A DNA stretch of 11,568 bases, taken from the NCBI GenBank assembly GCA_019322855.1, contig JAHWIA010000015.1, positions 1-11,568 of the forward strand, read 5' to 3'. The position numbers were made by a program, and so were the translations under genes. Under the pieces are notes generated by a model, which saw only the letters and a list, made by a program, of their open reading frames with translations, did not search any database and was not told the origin of the DNA. Positions 6,592 through 11,568 of the stretch are shown in pieces. The stretch is from Candidatus Woesearchaeota archaeon (GTDB lineage Archaea > Nanobdellota > Nanobdellia > Woesearchaeales > WJKV01). Numbering within the stretch: the first letter of the stretch is position 1; each line of letters opens with the position of its first letter.

Positions 6592-7563
6592 ATGATTTCG
6601 CAACAAGAACTGAATGAAAAGATCAGGAAATTCATCCAGAAGGACGCGACTACTTTGAAATCCTTGGCAGACTTCCACTTCGAGGACTCGATGATAAAGC
6701 TGCCTATGGAGACAAAGGACGGCAAGATTTTCGAAGCGACCTTTTGCTACGGCTACAAGCGGAAGCAGTTCCTTGCTGCCTTGTCAGTCCAGATAGGCTG
6801 CCCGTCAAGATGCAAGTTCTGCCAGCTTGGCGAGAAAGGCCTGATCAGGAATCTCACTGACGATGAACTGATGGACCAGTTGAATCTTGTCCTGAAGACA
6901 GCCTATAAGAGGAACTATCCCATCTTCACCACTCCATTGAAACTGACATACGTCATGGGTGGAGAGCCTTTGGCAAACAATTACATCGTAAAGACTTTGA
7001 GAAGAGTGAAGGAAGACATACCATTGAAGCTGAAGATATCTACGATCTTTCCTCAGTCAGTGCTCGCTAACGGAACCTTCAAGGAGATAGTGGAGATCGC
7101 AAAAGACTATCCTAACATCTTTCAGTTCCAGATATCATTGAACTCGACAGACGAGAAGTACAGGCAGAGCTTGTGCACTATTCCATTGGCGAACTTCAAG
7201 GAGATAAGACAGGCTGCAGAATGCTGGTTCAAGAATGTGCCGAACCCTCGTAAGATAAACCTTACCTTTACCATCAGCGAAGAAACGCCGTTGGATCCTG
7301 ACGACATCATAGATATTTTGCCGCCGAGCATGTTCGCGGTTCGTCTTCGTCCATGGGTCCCTACGAAAAGAGGGGAGCGTTACGGACTGAAGAAGATCAT
7401 GGACAGCAAGTTCAAGCAGGCAAAGAAAAAGTTCGAGGACGCTGGCTATTGCTACATCCCAGGAGCGGCCGGCGAAGTGGAATACGACTTCAAGCTCGCA
7501 CCAGGCGAGATTTTGAAAATTTATCCGATGATAAAGAATGGAGGTAAACAAAATGACAGTTAA
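6592..7563 (+). CDS. RlmN/Cfr-like radical SAM protein
   Basis: A 323-residue radical SAM protein. Cys70, Cys74 and Cys77 (GCPSRCKFCQLG) form the CX3CX2C site for a [4Fe-4S] cluster that cleaves SAM. The following GLIRNLTDDELMDQL matches the RlmN/Cfr family, as do MGGEPLAN (122-129, the SAM-binding GGE motif; RlmN has MGMGEPLLN) and FQISLNSTDEKYRQ later. RlmN and Cfr methylate adenine 2503 of 23S rRNA and need a second catalytic Cys near the C-terminus in an AACGQL-like sequence. I do not see that sequence here; Cys287 (GYCYIP) is the last cysteine. So the chemistry or target may differ. A TTG at 6577 would add five residues, but GAGGT at 6583-6587 fits the ATG at 6592 better. The start is 7 bases after the upstream stop; the end overlaps the LRR gene by 11 bases. 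Confidence 0.85.
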   Translation: MISQQELNEKIRKFIQKDATTLKSLADFHFEDSMIKLPMETKDGKIFEATFCYGYKRKQFLAALSVQIGCPSRCKFCQLGEKGLIRNLTDDELMDQLNLVLKTAYKRNYPIFTTPLKLTYVMGGEPLANNYIVKTLRRVKEDIPLKLKISTIFPQSVLANGTFKEIVEIAKDYPNIFQFQISLNSTDEKYRQSLCTIPLANFKEIRQAAECWFKNVPNPRKINLTFTISEETPLDPDDIIDILPPSMFAVRLRPWVPTKRGERYGLKKIMDSKFKQAKKKFEDAGYCYIPGAAGEVEYDFKLAPGEILKIYPMIKNGGKQNDS

Positions 7564-8422
7564 TGGAAAAGAATTGAAGGCTCTAAATCAGATCAGGAAT
7601 CTTGCAAAAAAGAGTTTTGATGAGATGAAGAGAGACTTGGGCATTTATCTGCATAGCGAAGCTAAACCCTACATTAAAGTGAAGCAAGAAAATGGAAGGG
7701 TTACTGAGCTTTATCTTCAAAATTGCGGTTTGAAATATCTGCCAGCTGCTATAGGAGAATTAAGCGGATTGAATACTCTCCGTCTTAGGGAGAATTACCT
7801 GACAGACCTGCCTGACGAGTTGGAGAGATTGACAGAACTTGAAGACCTGCACCTTGGATTTAACAAACTAGAGGAACTTCCTGAAGTTGTGGGCGAATTA
7901 AGAAAACTGAAAGATCTCTTCATCTATTGGAATGAGATAGATAAACTTCCGGACAGCATCGGGAATCTAAAAAACTTGGAGTATCTCACTGCTATGGAAA
8001 ATGAGATAAGGACAGTTCCTGAAAGTTTCGGGAATTTGCAGAATCTGAAAACATTGAACATGCGTATAAACTGCGTTCAAGAGATACCAGAAGCTATCTG
8101 CAACCTGAGAGCATTGGAAAAGATAGATTACAGCGGCAATGTAGGATTGACAAGAATCCCTGAAAACATTGGCAATTTGCAAAGCCTGAAATATCTCATA
8201 CTCTGGTGCTGCGACAGCCTGACCCAAGTTCCTGAATCAATAGGAAATATTGATTCTTTTGTGGAATTGAATGTTATAAAAACAGGAGTGAGCAACTTAC
8301 CAAGAAGCATGCTGAGACTGCCGAATCTCGAATACGTTTCATTCGATGGGAACAGGGAAGATCCTGTTGCAAAAGCACTAAAAGAAAAAGGAGTCGAAGT
8401 CTCAGACTGCTACTGGGAATGA
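7553..8422 (+). CDS. Leucine-rich-repeat protein
   Basis: A 289-residue protein. Residues 1-52 are a charged helical N-terminus; residues 53-261 hold nine back-to-back repeats of 23 residues (the seventh and eighth have 24) with the pattern LxLxxNxLxxLPxxIGxLxxLxx, and residues 262-289 form a C-terminal cap. The LP-IG form is the type seen in SHOC2-like and plant intracellular LRR proteins and makes a curved protein-binding surface. There is no signal peptide, so it is probably cytoplasmic. GGAGGT at 7540-7545 is 7 bases before the ATG at 7553, which is preferred over the ATG at 7538 that overlaps the site. It overlaps the radical SAM gene by 11 bases and is the last gene of the operon. It probably supplies target or partner recognition for the two SAM enzymes, by inference. 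Confidence 0.9.
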   Translation: MTVNGKELKALNQIRNLAKKSFDEMKRDLGIYLHSEAKPYIKVKQENGRVTELYLQNCGLKYLPAAIGELSGLNTLRLRENYLTDLPDELERLTELEDLHLGFNKLEELPEVVGELRKLKDLFIYWNEIDKLPDSIGNLKNLEYLTAMENEIRTVPESFGNLQNLKTLNMRINCVQEIPEAICNLRALEKIDYSGNVGLTRIPENIGNLQSLKYLILWCCDSLTQVPESIGNIDSFVELNVIKTGVSNLPRSMLRLPNLEYVSFDGNREDPVAKALKEKGVEVSDCYWE

Positions 8423-8454
8423 TGTTTCCACATCCGGAAAAAACAGGAATCAAT

Positions 8455-8485
8455 GCAAGGGAAGCACTGCTTTCCTTGCGTTTTT
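8455..8485 (+). terminator. Hairpin plus T-run terminator after the LRR gene
   Basis: An 11-bp stem (8455-8465 with 8469-8479, one G-T pair) closes a 3-base loop ACT and is followed by G and five T. This is the shape of a bacterial intrinsic terminator. A smaller hairpin (TTTCC 8425-8429 with GGAAA 8436-8440) lies just upstream. It closes the four-gene operon. Confidence 0.75.
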
Positions 8486-8493
8486 ATTTAGAT

Positions 8494-8504
8494 AGATTTA
8501 TTAA
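8494..8504 (+). promoter_or_regulatory. TATA box for the small membrane protein pair
   Basis: AGATTTATTAA has a TATA-like core centred near 8500. Transcription is predicted near 8527, directly before GAGGTG at 8528-8533, so the leader would be very short. Confidence 0.45.
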
Positions 8505-8539
8505 CCATTTTGTATTTTTCTTTCAAAGAGGTGATTGCT

Positions 8540-8791
8540 ATGAATGAGATCGTTGTCGCAGGCTTACTTGGTGGTATAGGCGGACTGGTTCGCGGGCTGG
8601 TAGGCATATTCAAGGCCATGAAACAGAAAGAACAATTAAATGCAAAGTACTATCTTCTTACTGTAATCATCGCTATCATAATAGGCGCGTTTACTGGCGT
8701 AGTTGTTTCAAAAGACTATCGCGTGAATCTTTTAGCAGGTTATGCTGGAATTGATATCTTAGAAGGATTATACAAAGGATTCAAGAGGTGA
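8540..8791 (+). CDS. Small glycine-rich membrane protein, 83 residues
   Basis: It starts MNEIVVAGLLGGIGGLVRGLVG, a glycine-rich hydrophobic segment (about 4-22), then a short charged loop (KAMKQKEQ), a second strongly hydrophobic segment at about 41-58 (TVIIAIIIGAFTGVVV), and a GYAGIDILEGLYKGF tail. The size and two-helix layout are holin-like, but I cannot assign a family. GAGGTG at 8528-8533 lies 6 bases before the ATG; the open frame extends upstream to a TTG at 8510, which would overlap the ribosome binding site. The stop overlaps the ribosome binding site of the next gene, so the two are co-translated. Confidence 0.8.
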   Translation: MNEIVVAGLLGGIGGLVRGLVGIFKAMKQKEQLNAKYYLLTVIIAIIIGAFTGVVVSKDYRVNLLAGYAGIDILEGLYKGFKR

Positions 8792-8796
8792 AATTA

Positions 8797-9039
8797 ATGA
8801 CATGGTTCAAGAAACACAGCGGAAGCAAAAAAAGCAAATTCCTGGGCTGGGGAGTTCCGATAAAATGGCAGGGTTATATAATATTAATAGCATGGCTGAT
8901 ACTTGTGATTGGTTCTGCGATCTACTTCGAGATACCAGGCAGGAACGGTTCATTGCAGAACGGTCTCAAATTTGTGGCTGTCTTCATTGTGTTTACAGCA
9001 ATATTCTATCTGATAGCCAAATGGAAGACAGAGAAATAA
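8797..9039 (+). CDS. Small membrane protein, 80 residues, two membrane helices
   Basis: The N-terminus is basic and soluble (MTWFKKHSGSKKSKFLGWG), followed by VPIKWQGYIILIAWLILVIG (helix at about 26-42) and a second helix at about 58-75 (LKFVAVFIVFTAIFYLIA). The W-x-P-x-x-W-x-G entry into the first helix is common in small archaeal and bacterial membrane proteins of unknown role. I chose the ATG at 8797 because GAGGTG (8785-8790) lies 6 bases upstream; a GTG at 8788 lies within that site. It is the second gene of a pair with the glycine-rich membrane protein. A T-rich run follows the stop. Confidence 0.8.
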   Translation: MTWFKKHSGSKKSKFLGWGVPIKWQGYIILIAWLILVIGSAIYFEIPGRNGSLQNGLKFVAVFIVFTAIFYLIAKWKTEK

Positions 9040-9040
9040 A

Positions 9041-9355
9041 TCATCCTTTTTTTCTTTTTTCTTTCGGGAATCTCAACACTCCTTTATTCCTGCATATTAT
9101 TGCTTCCTTCAATAATTCAAATTCTTTTTTAGAAATAGCTTCAAGTCCTGCGTAATCATTGCACAACCTGCAATTAGCTTTTACAGGCGCAAACTTATAA
9201 TTTGCCGGAAGTGCTTTTAGAAATTCTTCAATAGTCCTGCCATGCACCTTGGACTCATCTTCAGAATCTTTCTTGATATAGAAACCCACATAAAATGTTC
9301 CATTAATATTATGCTTGTATTTTCCTATTATCAGCCTATGATACATTTCTTCCAT
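9041..9355 (-). CDS. Hypothetical protein, 104 residues, with cysteine pair
   Basis: I do not recognise this family. It begins MEEMYHRLIIGKYKHN, has a strand-rich first half (GTFYVGFYIKK) and a helical second half, and ends with a very basic tail (FPKEKRKKG). Cysteines occur as CRLC near residues 62-65 and once more near 88, which might hold a metal but could equally be incidental. A TATA box is centred 28 bases before the ATG at 9355, so the mRNA is probably leaderless; Met4 is a possible alternative start. The gene is convergent with the small membrane protein pair, with a single base between the two stop codons. Confidence 0.7.
   Translation of the reverse strand: MEEMYHRLIIGKYKHNINGTFYVGFYIKKDSEDESKVHGRTIEEFLKALPANYKFAPVKANCRLCNDYAGLEAISKKEFELLKEAIICRNKGVLRFPKEKRKKG
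9047..9064 (+). terminator. T-rich terminator after the small membrane protein pair
   Basis: Two long T runs broken by single C residues begin 8 bases after the stop at 9039. The same bases encode the Lys/Arg-rich C-terminus of the convergent gene, so the sequence has two uses. Confidence 0.45.
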
Positions 9356-9377
9356 ATGTGGTTTGCTAAGAAAGATT

Positions 9378-9393
9378 ATTTATAAAGTTTAGT
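9378..9393 (-). promoter_or_regulatory. TATA promoter for the 104-residue unknown gene
   Basis: On the minus strand this reads CACTAAACTTTATAAAT, a BRE-like stretch plus TATA box, placed so that transcription would begin at about the ATG at 9355. Confidence 0.5.
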
Positions 9394-9403
9394 GGCTTTT
9401 TAA

Positions 9404-9865
9404 CTAGATCTTCTTTTTCATTATCTCTACAACATCATCAAAGCCCAGTCTTTCATAGAATTTCTTTCCTTTCTTGTTTCTTGTGTAGACCATCAATGAC
9501 ATCCAATTACAGTTCCTGCTCTTGGTCCATCTTGCAAACTCTGCCATCAGTTTCTTTCCTATGGCTTGTTTCCTATATTCTGGATAGACATAGATGTCAG
9601 ATACAAAACCTTCTGTTGTCCTGGGAGCCCGCATCAATTCGCCGGTGATAAAACCTATGATCTTTTTATCTTTTTCAGCTACAAAATAAATATACTTCTT
9701 TGACTTCATCTGCTTCTTTATCTTTGCTGTGCTTTTTACAGTCTCCCATCCTGCAGTCTGCTTCTTCAAGGCACCGCTGTGTAAAGAAACGCCTTCTTTT
9801 GATAGCTTTTCGATCATGTCCTTGATTGCTAGTGCATCCTTCGGAGTTGCCTTTCTTATTTTCAT
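9404..9865 (-). CDS. GNAT-family N-acetyltransferase
   Basis: A 153-residue acetyltransferase of the GNAT superfamily, which transfers an acetyl group from acetyl-CoA to an amine. It opens MKIRKATPKDALAIKDMIEKL, the usual first strand and helix. Motif A is VSDIYVYPEYRKQAIGKKLM (88-107), with the acetyl-CoA phosphate loop R98-K-Q-A-I-G103 (family pattern Q/RxxGxG/A; an Ala replaces the first Gly). Motif B is NKKGKKFYERLGF near 129-141. The substrate cannot be read from the sequence; ribosomal-protein acetylation and small-amine acetylation are both possible. The mRNA should be leaderless, because the TATA box is 27 bases upstream. It is divergent from the toxin-antitoxin pair. Confidence 0.9.
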   Translation of the reverse strand: MKIRKATPKDALAIKDMIEKLSKEGVSLHSGALKKQTAGWETVKSTAKIKKQMKSKKYIYFVAEKDKKIIGFITGELMRAPRTTEGFVSDIYVYPEYRKQAIGKKLMAEFARWTKSRNCNWMSLMVYTRNKKGKKFYERLGFDDVVEIMKKKI

Positions 9866-9887
9866 GCAGATAATTGAGAAGAAATGC

Positions 9888-9897
9888 TATTTAAGGG
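9888..9897 (-). promoter_or_regulatory. TATA box for the GNAT gene
   Basis: On the minus strand this is CCCTTAAATA, centred 27 bases before the ATG at 9865, which predicts a leaderless mRNA. Confidence 0.55.
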
Positions 9898-9940
9898 TTT
9901 TGGAAATATCTTCAATTTCAGGATTTTTACAATTTTATGG

Positions 9941-9956
9941 TCGAAAGCTTTATATA
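9941..9956 (+). promoter_or_regulatory. BRE/TATA promoter of the toxin-antitoxin operon
   Basis: TCGAAAG followed by CTTTATATA is a near-consensus archaeal promoter. Its centre is about 27 bases before the antitoxin ATG, so the mRNA is probably leaderless. Confidence 0.75.
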
Positions 9957-9985
9957 CTATAACAAACTATAGTTTACTATGGCAA
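9956..9985 (+). promoter_or_regulatory. Candidate autoregulatory operator: three ACTAT repeats at 10-bp spacing
   Basis: ACTAT occurs at 9956-9960, 9966-9970 and 9976-9980, one helical turn apart. The middle copy is also part of a perfect 12-bp palindrome AAACTATAGTTT (9964-9975). The array fills the space from the TATA box to the start codon. Ribbon-helix-helix antitoxins bind short half-sites in such arrays, so repression by the antitoxin or the complex is likely, by inference. Confidence 0.5.
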
Positions 9986-10197
9986 CAACAATCCAGATAA
10001 GCGAAGAATTGCAAGAGGAACTAAATAAGAAGAAATTCTTTGACAGGGAGACCTATGAAGAGGTCATATGGGACCTTTTGGAAGACACAATGGAGCTCTC
10101 AGAAGAGACAAAAAGGGATATAAAACAGGCTGAAAAGGATTTCAAGGAAGGCAGATACAAGACCCTTGAACAAGTTGAAAAAGAATTGGGTGTTTAA
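9979..10197 (+). CDS. RelB-like antitoxin
   Basis: A 72-residue acidic protein. The N-terminus ATTIQISEELQEELNKKKFF fits a ribbon-helix-helix DNA-binding strand and helix. The C-terminal half (KRDIKQAEKDFKEGRYKTLEQVEKELGV) is the amphipathic toxin-wrapping helix and the EG-x-YKTLEQVEKELG ending typical of RelB-type antitoxins. Its function would be to neutralise the RelE-like toxin encoded at once downstream and to repress its own promoter with it. There is no ribosome binding site, but the TATA box is correctly placed for a leaderless mRNA. The toxin's GTG start follows the TAA directly. Confidence 0.85.
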   Translation: MATTIQISEELQEELNKKKFFDRETYEEVIWDLLEDTMELSEETKRDIKQAEKDFKEGRYKTLEQVEKELGV

Positions 10198-10446
10198 GTG
10201 TATTCTATATTATTGTCAAGAATCGCAGAAAAACAACTAAAGAAACTTGACAAAAAAACACAAGCGAGAATAATCTCTGCCATAAAAAGATGCAGGATAA
10301 GACCATACGCGCATGTAAAAAGACTCGTAGAAAGCCCATATTTTAGATTAAGAGCTGGAGATTATAGAATAATCATGGCCATCAAAGAAAACAGACTTCT
10401 TATACTCGTCATAGAAATAAAACACAGGAAGAAAGTGTATAAATAA
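10198..10446 (+). CDS. RelE/ParE-family toxin
   Basis: An 82-residue basic protein of the RelE/ParE superfamily, whose RelE-type members cut mRNA in the ribosomal A site. It opens MYSILLSRIAEKQLKKLDKK, the family's first strand and helix. The conserved core R50-L-R-A-G-D-Y-R57-I-I is present, and the end H76-R-K-K-V-Y81-K matches the usual RelE ending HRxxVY. The basic patch and these residues favour an active RNase type over a ParE gyrase poison, but this is not certain. GTG at 10198 directly follows the antitoxin stop with no intergenic base, so the toxin is translated by coupling. The frame is intact and full length. Confidence 0.9.
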   Translation: MYSILLSRIAEKQLKKLDKKTQARIISAIKRCRIRPYAHVKRLVESPYFRLRAGDYRIIMAIKENRLLILVIEIKHRKKVYK

Positions 10447-10491
10447 CTGTTCTAGTGGAATGATTATCACAATTATATTTTTCAACACATG

Positions 10492-10503
10492 AATAAATAA
10501 ATA
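10492..10503 (+). promoter_or_regulatory. TATA-like box for the 125-residue unknown gene
   Basis: AATAAATAAATA is centred about 28 bases before the ATG at 10526, consistent with a leaderless mRNA. It is AT-rich sequence with no clear BRE, so the call is weak. Confidence 0.35.
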
Positions 10504-10525
10504 CAAGGATGCTATTTCTCTTCCT

Positions 10526-10903
10526 ATGGTTACTTTAAATGAACTCCTAGCGGATGCTGTAGTTGAACTTTACGAAGTCTTCGAGGAGTGGCACACAATA
10601 GAACACGACACCCCTGTGCCAGGGAAAGTGACTAATTTCACAAAGTACAAAGAAAGAATAGGCCTGTATGCAAATTGGAAAGAGGCACAGCATTTCGCAG
10701 ACAAGGCTTATGATGCAAAATTAAAAGAATGGAGTAAGCTGGACGAGTTCGACCAATTGAGGATCGCAGTCCAGGAGCGCAACATACCGCGCAATGCAGA
10801 TGACTATTCATTCAAGTTCATCGTTTTCCCGCACAGAGTGACTGCAAAAGAACTCGAAGAAAAAGACGGAAAGACATATTGGGAAGGAACAGAGATTCTT
10901 TAG
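10526..10903 (+). CDS. Hypothetical protein, 125 residues
   Basis: I do not recognise this family. It starts MVTLNELLADAVVELYEVFEEW and is mainly helical, rich in aromatic residues (FEEWHTIEHD, YANWKEAQHF, YWEGTEIL), with no cysteine and no membrane segment, so it should be a small soluble protein. No ribosome binding site is present and the TATA-like box is at the correct distance for a leaderless mRNA. It ends 2 bases from the end of the convergent DUF523 gene. The toxin-antitoxin operon lies upstream but the 79-base gap and own promoter suggest a separate unit. Confidence 0.75.
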   Translation: MVTLNELLADAVVELYEVFEEWHTIEHDTPVPGKVTNFTKYKERIGLYANWKEAQHFADKAYDAKLKEWSKLDEFDQLRIAVQERNIPRNADDYSFKFIVFPHRVTAKELEEKDGKTYWEGTEIL

Positions 10904-10905
10904 GA

Positions 10906-11358
10906 TTATACTTCTTTCTCAGTCATCACTCTTATTCCGTTTCTTCTGAACAATGCAGCAGTGACTCCTTCTCCTTTCACTGTCGATCTTTCTTCTAATC
11001 CGCCTTGCGTGCGGTCTTTTCCGCACGAAGGGCTCTTGTTTATGAAGATGACTTCCCTTATCTTAAGGTCTCTTGCCAATCTCAATGCTTCATACGCGCC
11101 TTTGATGTATTGTATGGTGACATCCTCTCCATCGTCAGTCATTATCTGGGTCTTGTTATCCAAGACCTGGTTTCCGTCACCATAAAGAATCCTCGCACCG
11201 CTCCTCGGTGTTGATAAACCGCCCATTATCTCAGGACATATCGGGATTATATTGCCTTTCCTGTAATCGTCTAGTAATTCATCAGAAGCCTTGTCTATAT
11301 TGCTCTTGCCATCATACCTGCACTCAAACCCCAACAAACAAGCTGAACACAATCTCAT
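10906..11358 (-). CDS. DUF523 family protein, TudS-like iron-sulfur desulfurase candidate
   Basis: A 150-residue DUF523 protein. Conserved blocks are SACLLGFECRYDG (5-17), PICPEIMGGLSTPR (39-52), GDGNQVLD (60-67), DGEDVT (76-81) and NKSPSCG (107-113). Members include TudS, a [4Fe-4S] enzyme that removes sulfur from 2-thiouracil; three conserved cysteines bind the cluster and here would be Cys7, Cys41 and Cys112. The role could be salvage or detoxification of thiolated bases freed from tRNA, but the family's role in archaea is not settled. The ATG at 11358 is 27 bases from a TATA box and has no ribosome binding site, so the mRNA is probably leaderless. It is divergent from the GDSL hydrolase gene. 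Confidence 0.9.
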   Translation of the reverse strand: MRLCSACLLGFECRYDGKSNIDKASDELLDDYRKGNIIPICPEIMGGLSTPRSGARILYGDGNQVLDNKTQIMTDDGEDVTIQYIKGAYEALRLARDLKIREVIFINKSPSCGKDRTQGGLEERSTVKGEGVTAALFRRNGIRVMTEKEV

Positions 11359-11380
11359 TTTATAGAAGAAAATACAGTGA

Positions 11381-11390
11381 AGATATAAGA
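11381..11390 (-). promoter_or_regulatory. TATA box for the DUF523 gene
   Basis: On the minus strand this is TCTTATATCT, centred 27 bases before the ATG at 11358. Confidence 0.5.
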
Positions 11391-11394
11391 GTTT

Positions 11395-11411
11395 TGGAAA
11401 TGTTTATTAAG
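11395..11411 (+). promoter_or_regulatory. BRE/TATA promoter for the GDSL hydrolase gene
   Basis: GGAAATG followed by TTTATTAAG is centred 27 bases before the ATG at 11433, so the mRNA is probably leaderless. Confidence 0.5.
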
Positions 11412-11432
11412 GGGAAAGACATTGGTTTTTAT

Positions 11433-11568
11433 ATGAACGGAATATTAGCATTCGGAGACAGCATTGTGTTTGGTCGCGGTTGCGTACCTAGTTTAGATTC
11501 GTGGGCTAATAAGGTTAAGAAAGACTATGAGGTCTTAGACTTCCATAATGTCTTCTACAATCTCGGTG
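11433..11568 (+). CDS. GDSL/SGNH hydrolase, N-terminal part only
   Basis: The first 45 codons of a gene cut by the right edge. MNGILAFGDSIVFGRG holds block I of the SGNH hydrolases, with Ser10 of GDS as the predicted nucleophile. VFYNLG at the edge looks like the start of block II, whose Gly helps form the oxyanion hole. These enzymes are esterases or lipases of broad range; the Asn and His blocks lie outside the window. There is no signal peptide, so the enzyme should be cytoplasmic. The start is set by the TATA box 27 bases upstream. Confidence 0.85.
   Translation, partial: MNGILAFGDSIVFGRGCVPSLDSWANKVKKDYEVLDFHNVFYNLG

Noticed and set aside
7135..7551. 138-codon minus-strand open frame opposite the radical SAM gene
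   Set aside because: It lies fully inside a gene with clear family motifs and lacks promoter and ribosome binding site.
10460..10476. Possible inverted repeat (GTGGAATGATTATCAC) after the toxin gene
   Set aside because: Only the outer three base pairs match; the inner bases do not pair, so it is not better than chance.
1..11568. CRISPR arrays, tRNA genes, transposon ends, prophage
   Set aside because: No regularly spaced direct repeats of 20 bases or more, no tRNA-like fold with a CCA-side stem, no transposase or phage structural gene was seen by eye. A tRNA or covariance-model search was not possible here.

Overview
The window looks like a piece of an archaeal chromosome, most likely from a small-genome lineage of the DPANN type (Woesearchaeota or Pacearchaeota-like). 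The lineage is inference; the archaeal assignment is firmer. Many genes are preceded by a BRE plus TATA box (for example GAAAG then CTTTAAATA) centred about 24-28 bases before the start codon, so several mRNAs appear leaderless. Genes inside operons, and a few first genes, instead carry strong GGAGG-type ribosome binding sites. A TrmB-family regulator and an archaeal-style RelB/RelE pair fit this picture. I see no tRNA, rRNA, CRISPR array, insertion sequence or phage structural gene.

Layout. 1-706: the start of an acidic protein gene running off the left edge, and a 117-residue unknown, both on the minus strand. 829-2198: two overlapping genes for exported proteins, a short acidic lipoprotein and a secreted repeat protein, which share the same C-terminal sequence PPALPE. 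2173-2682 (minus): an unknown helical protein convergent with and overlapping the secreted protein gene. 2809-3440: two small membrane proteins (TM2 domain, DUF2752). 3428-4195 (minus): a TrmB-like regulator.

4285-8422 is the most interesting part: four tightly overlapping or touching genes encode a class I SAM-dependent methyltransferase-like protein, an unknown helical protein, an RlmN/Cfr-like radical SAM protein and a nine-repeat leucine-rich-repeat protein. The operon is transcribed away from the TrmB gene from a shared control region in which the two TATA boxes abut and an 18-bp imperfect palindrome overlaps the predicted start of transcription. It ends in a hairpin plus T-run that looks like a bacterial intrinsic terminator. 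I know of no described system with this gene set, so it is the main candidate for a new system. Its substrate is unknown.

8540-9039: two small membrane proteins in an overlapping pair. 9041-9865 (minus): a small cysteine-containing unknown and a GNAT acetyltransferase. 9979-10446: a RelB-like antitoxin and RelE toxin, with three ACTAT repeats at exact 10-bp spacing over the start site, a probable autoregulatory operator. 10526-10903: an unknown. 10906-11358 (minus): a DUF523 (TudS-like) iron-sulfur protein. 11433 to the right edge: the N-terminus of a GDSL/SGNH hydrolase. Most starts given here were chosen by ribosome binding site or TATA spacing and are later than the longest open frame.
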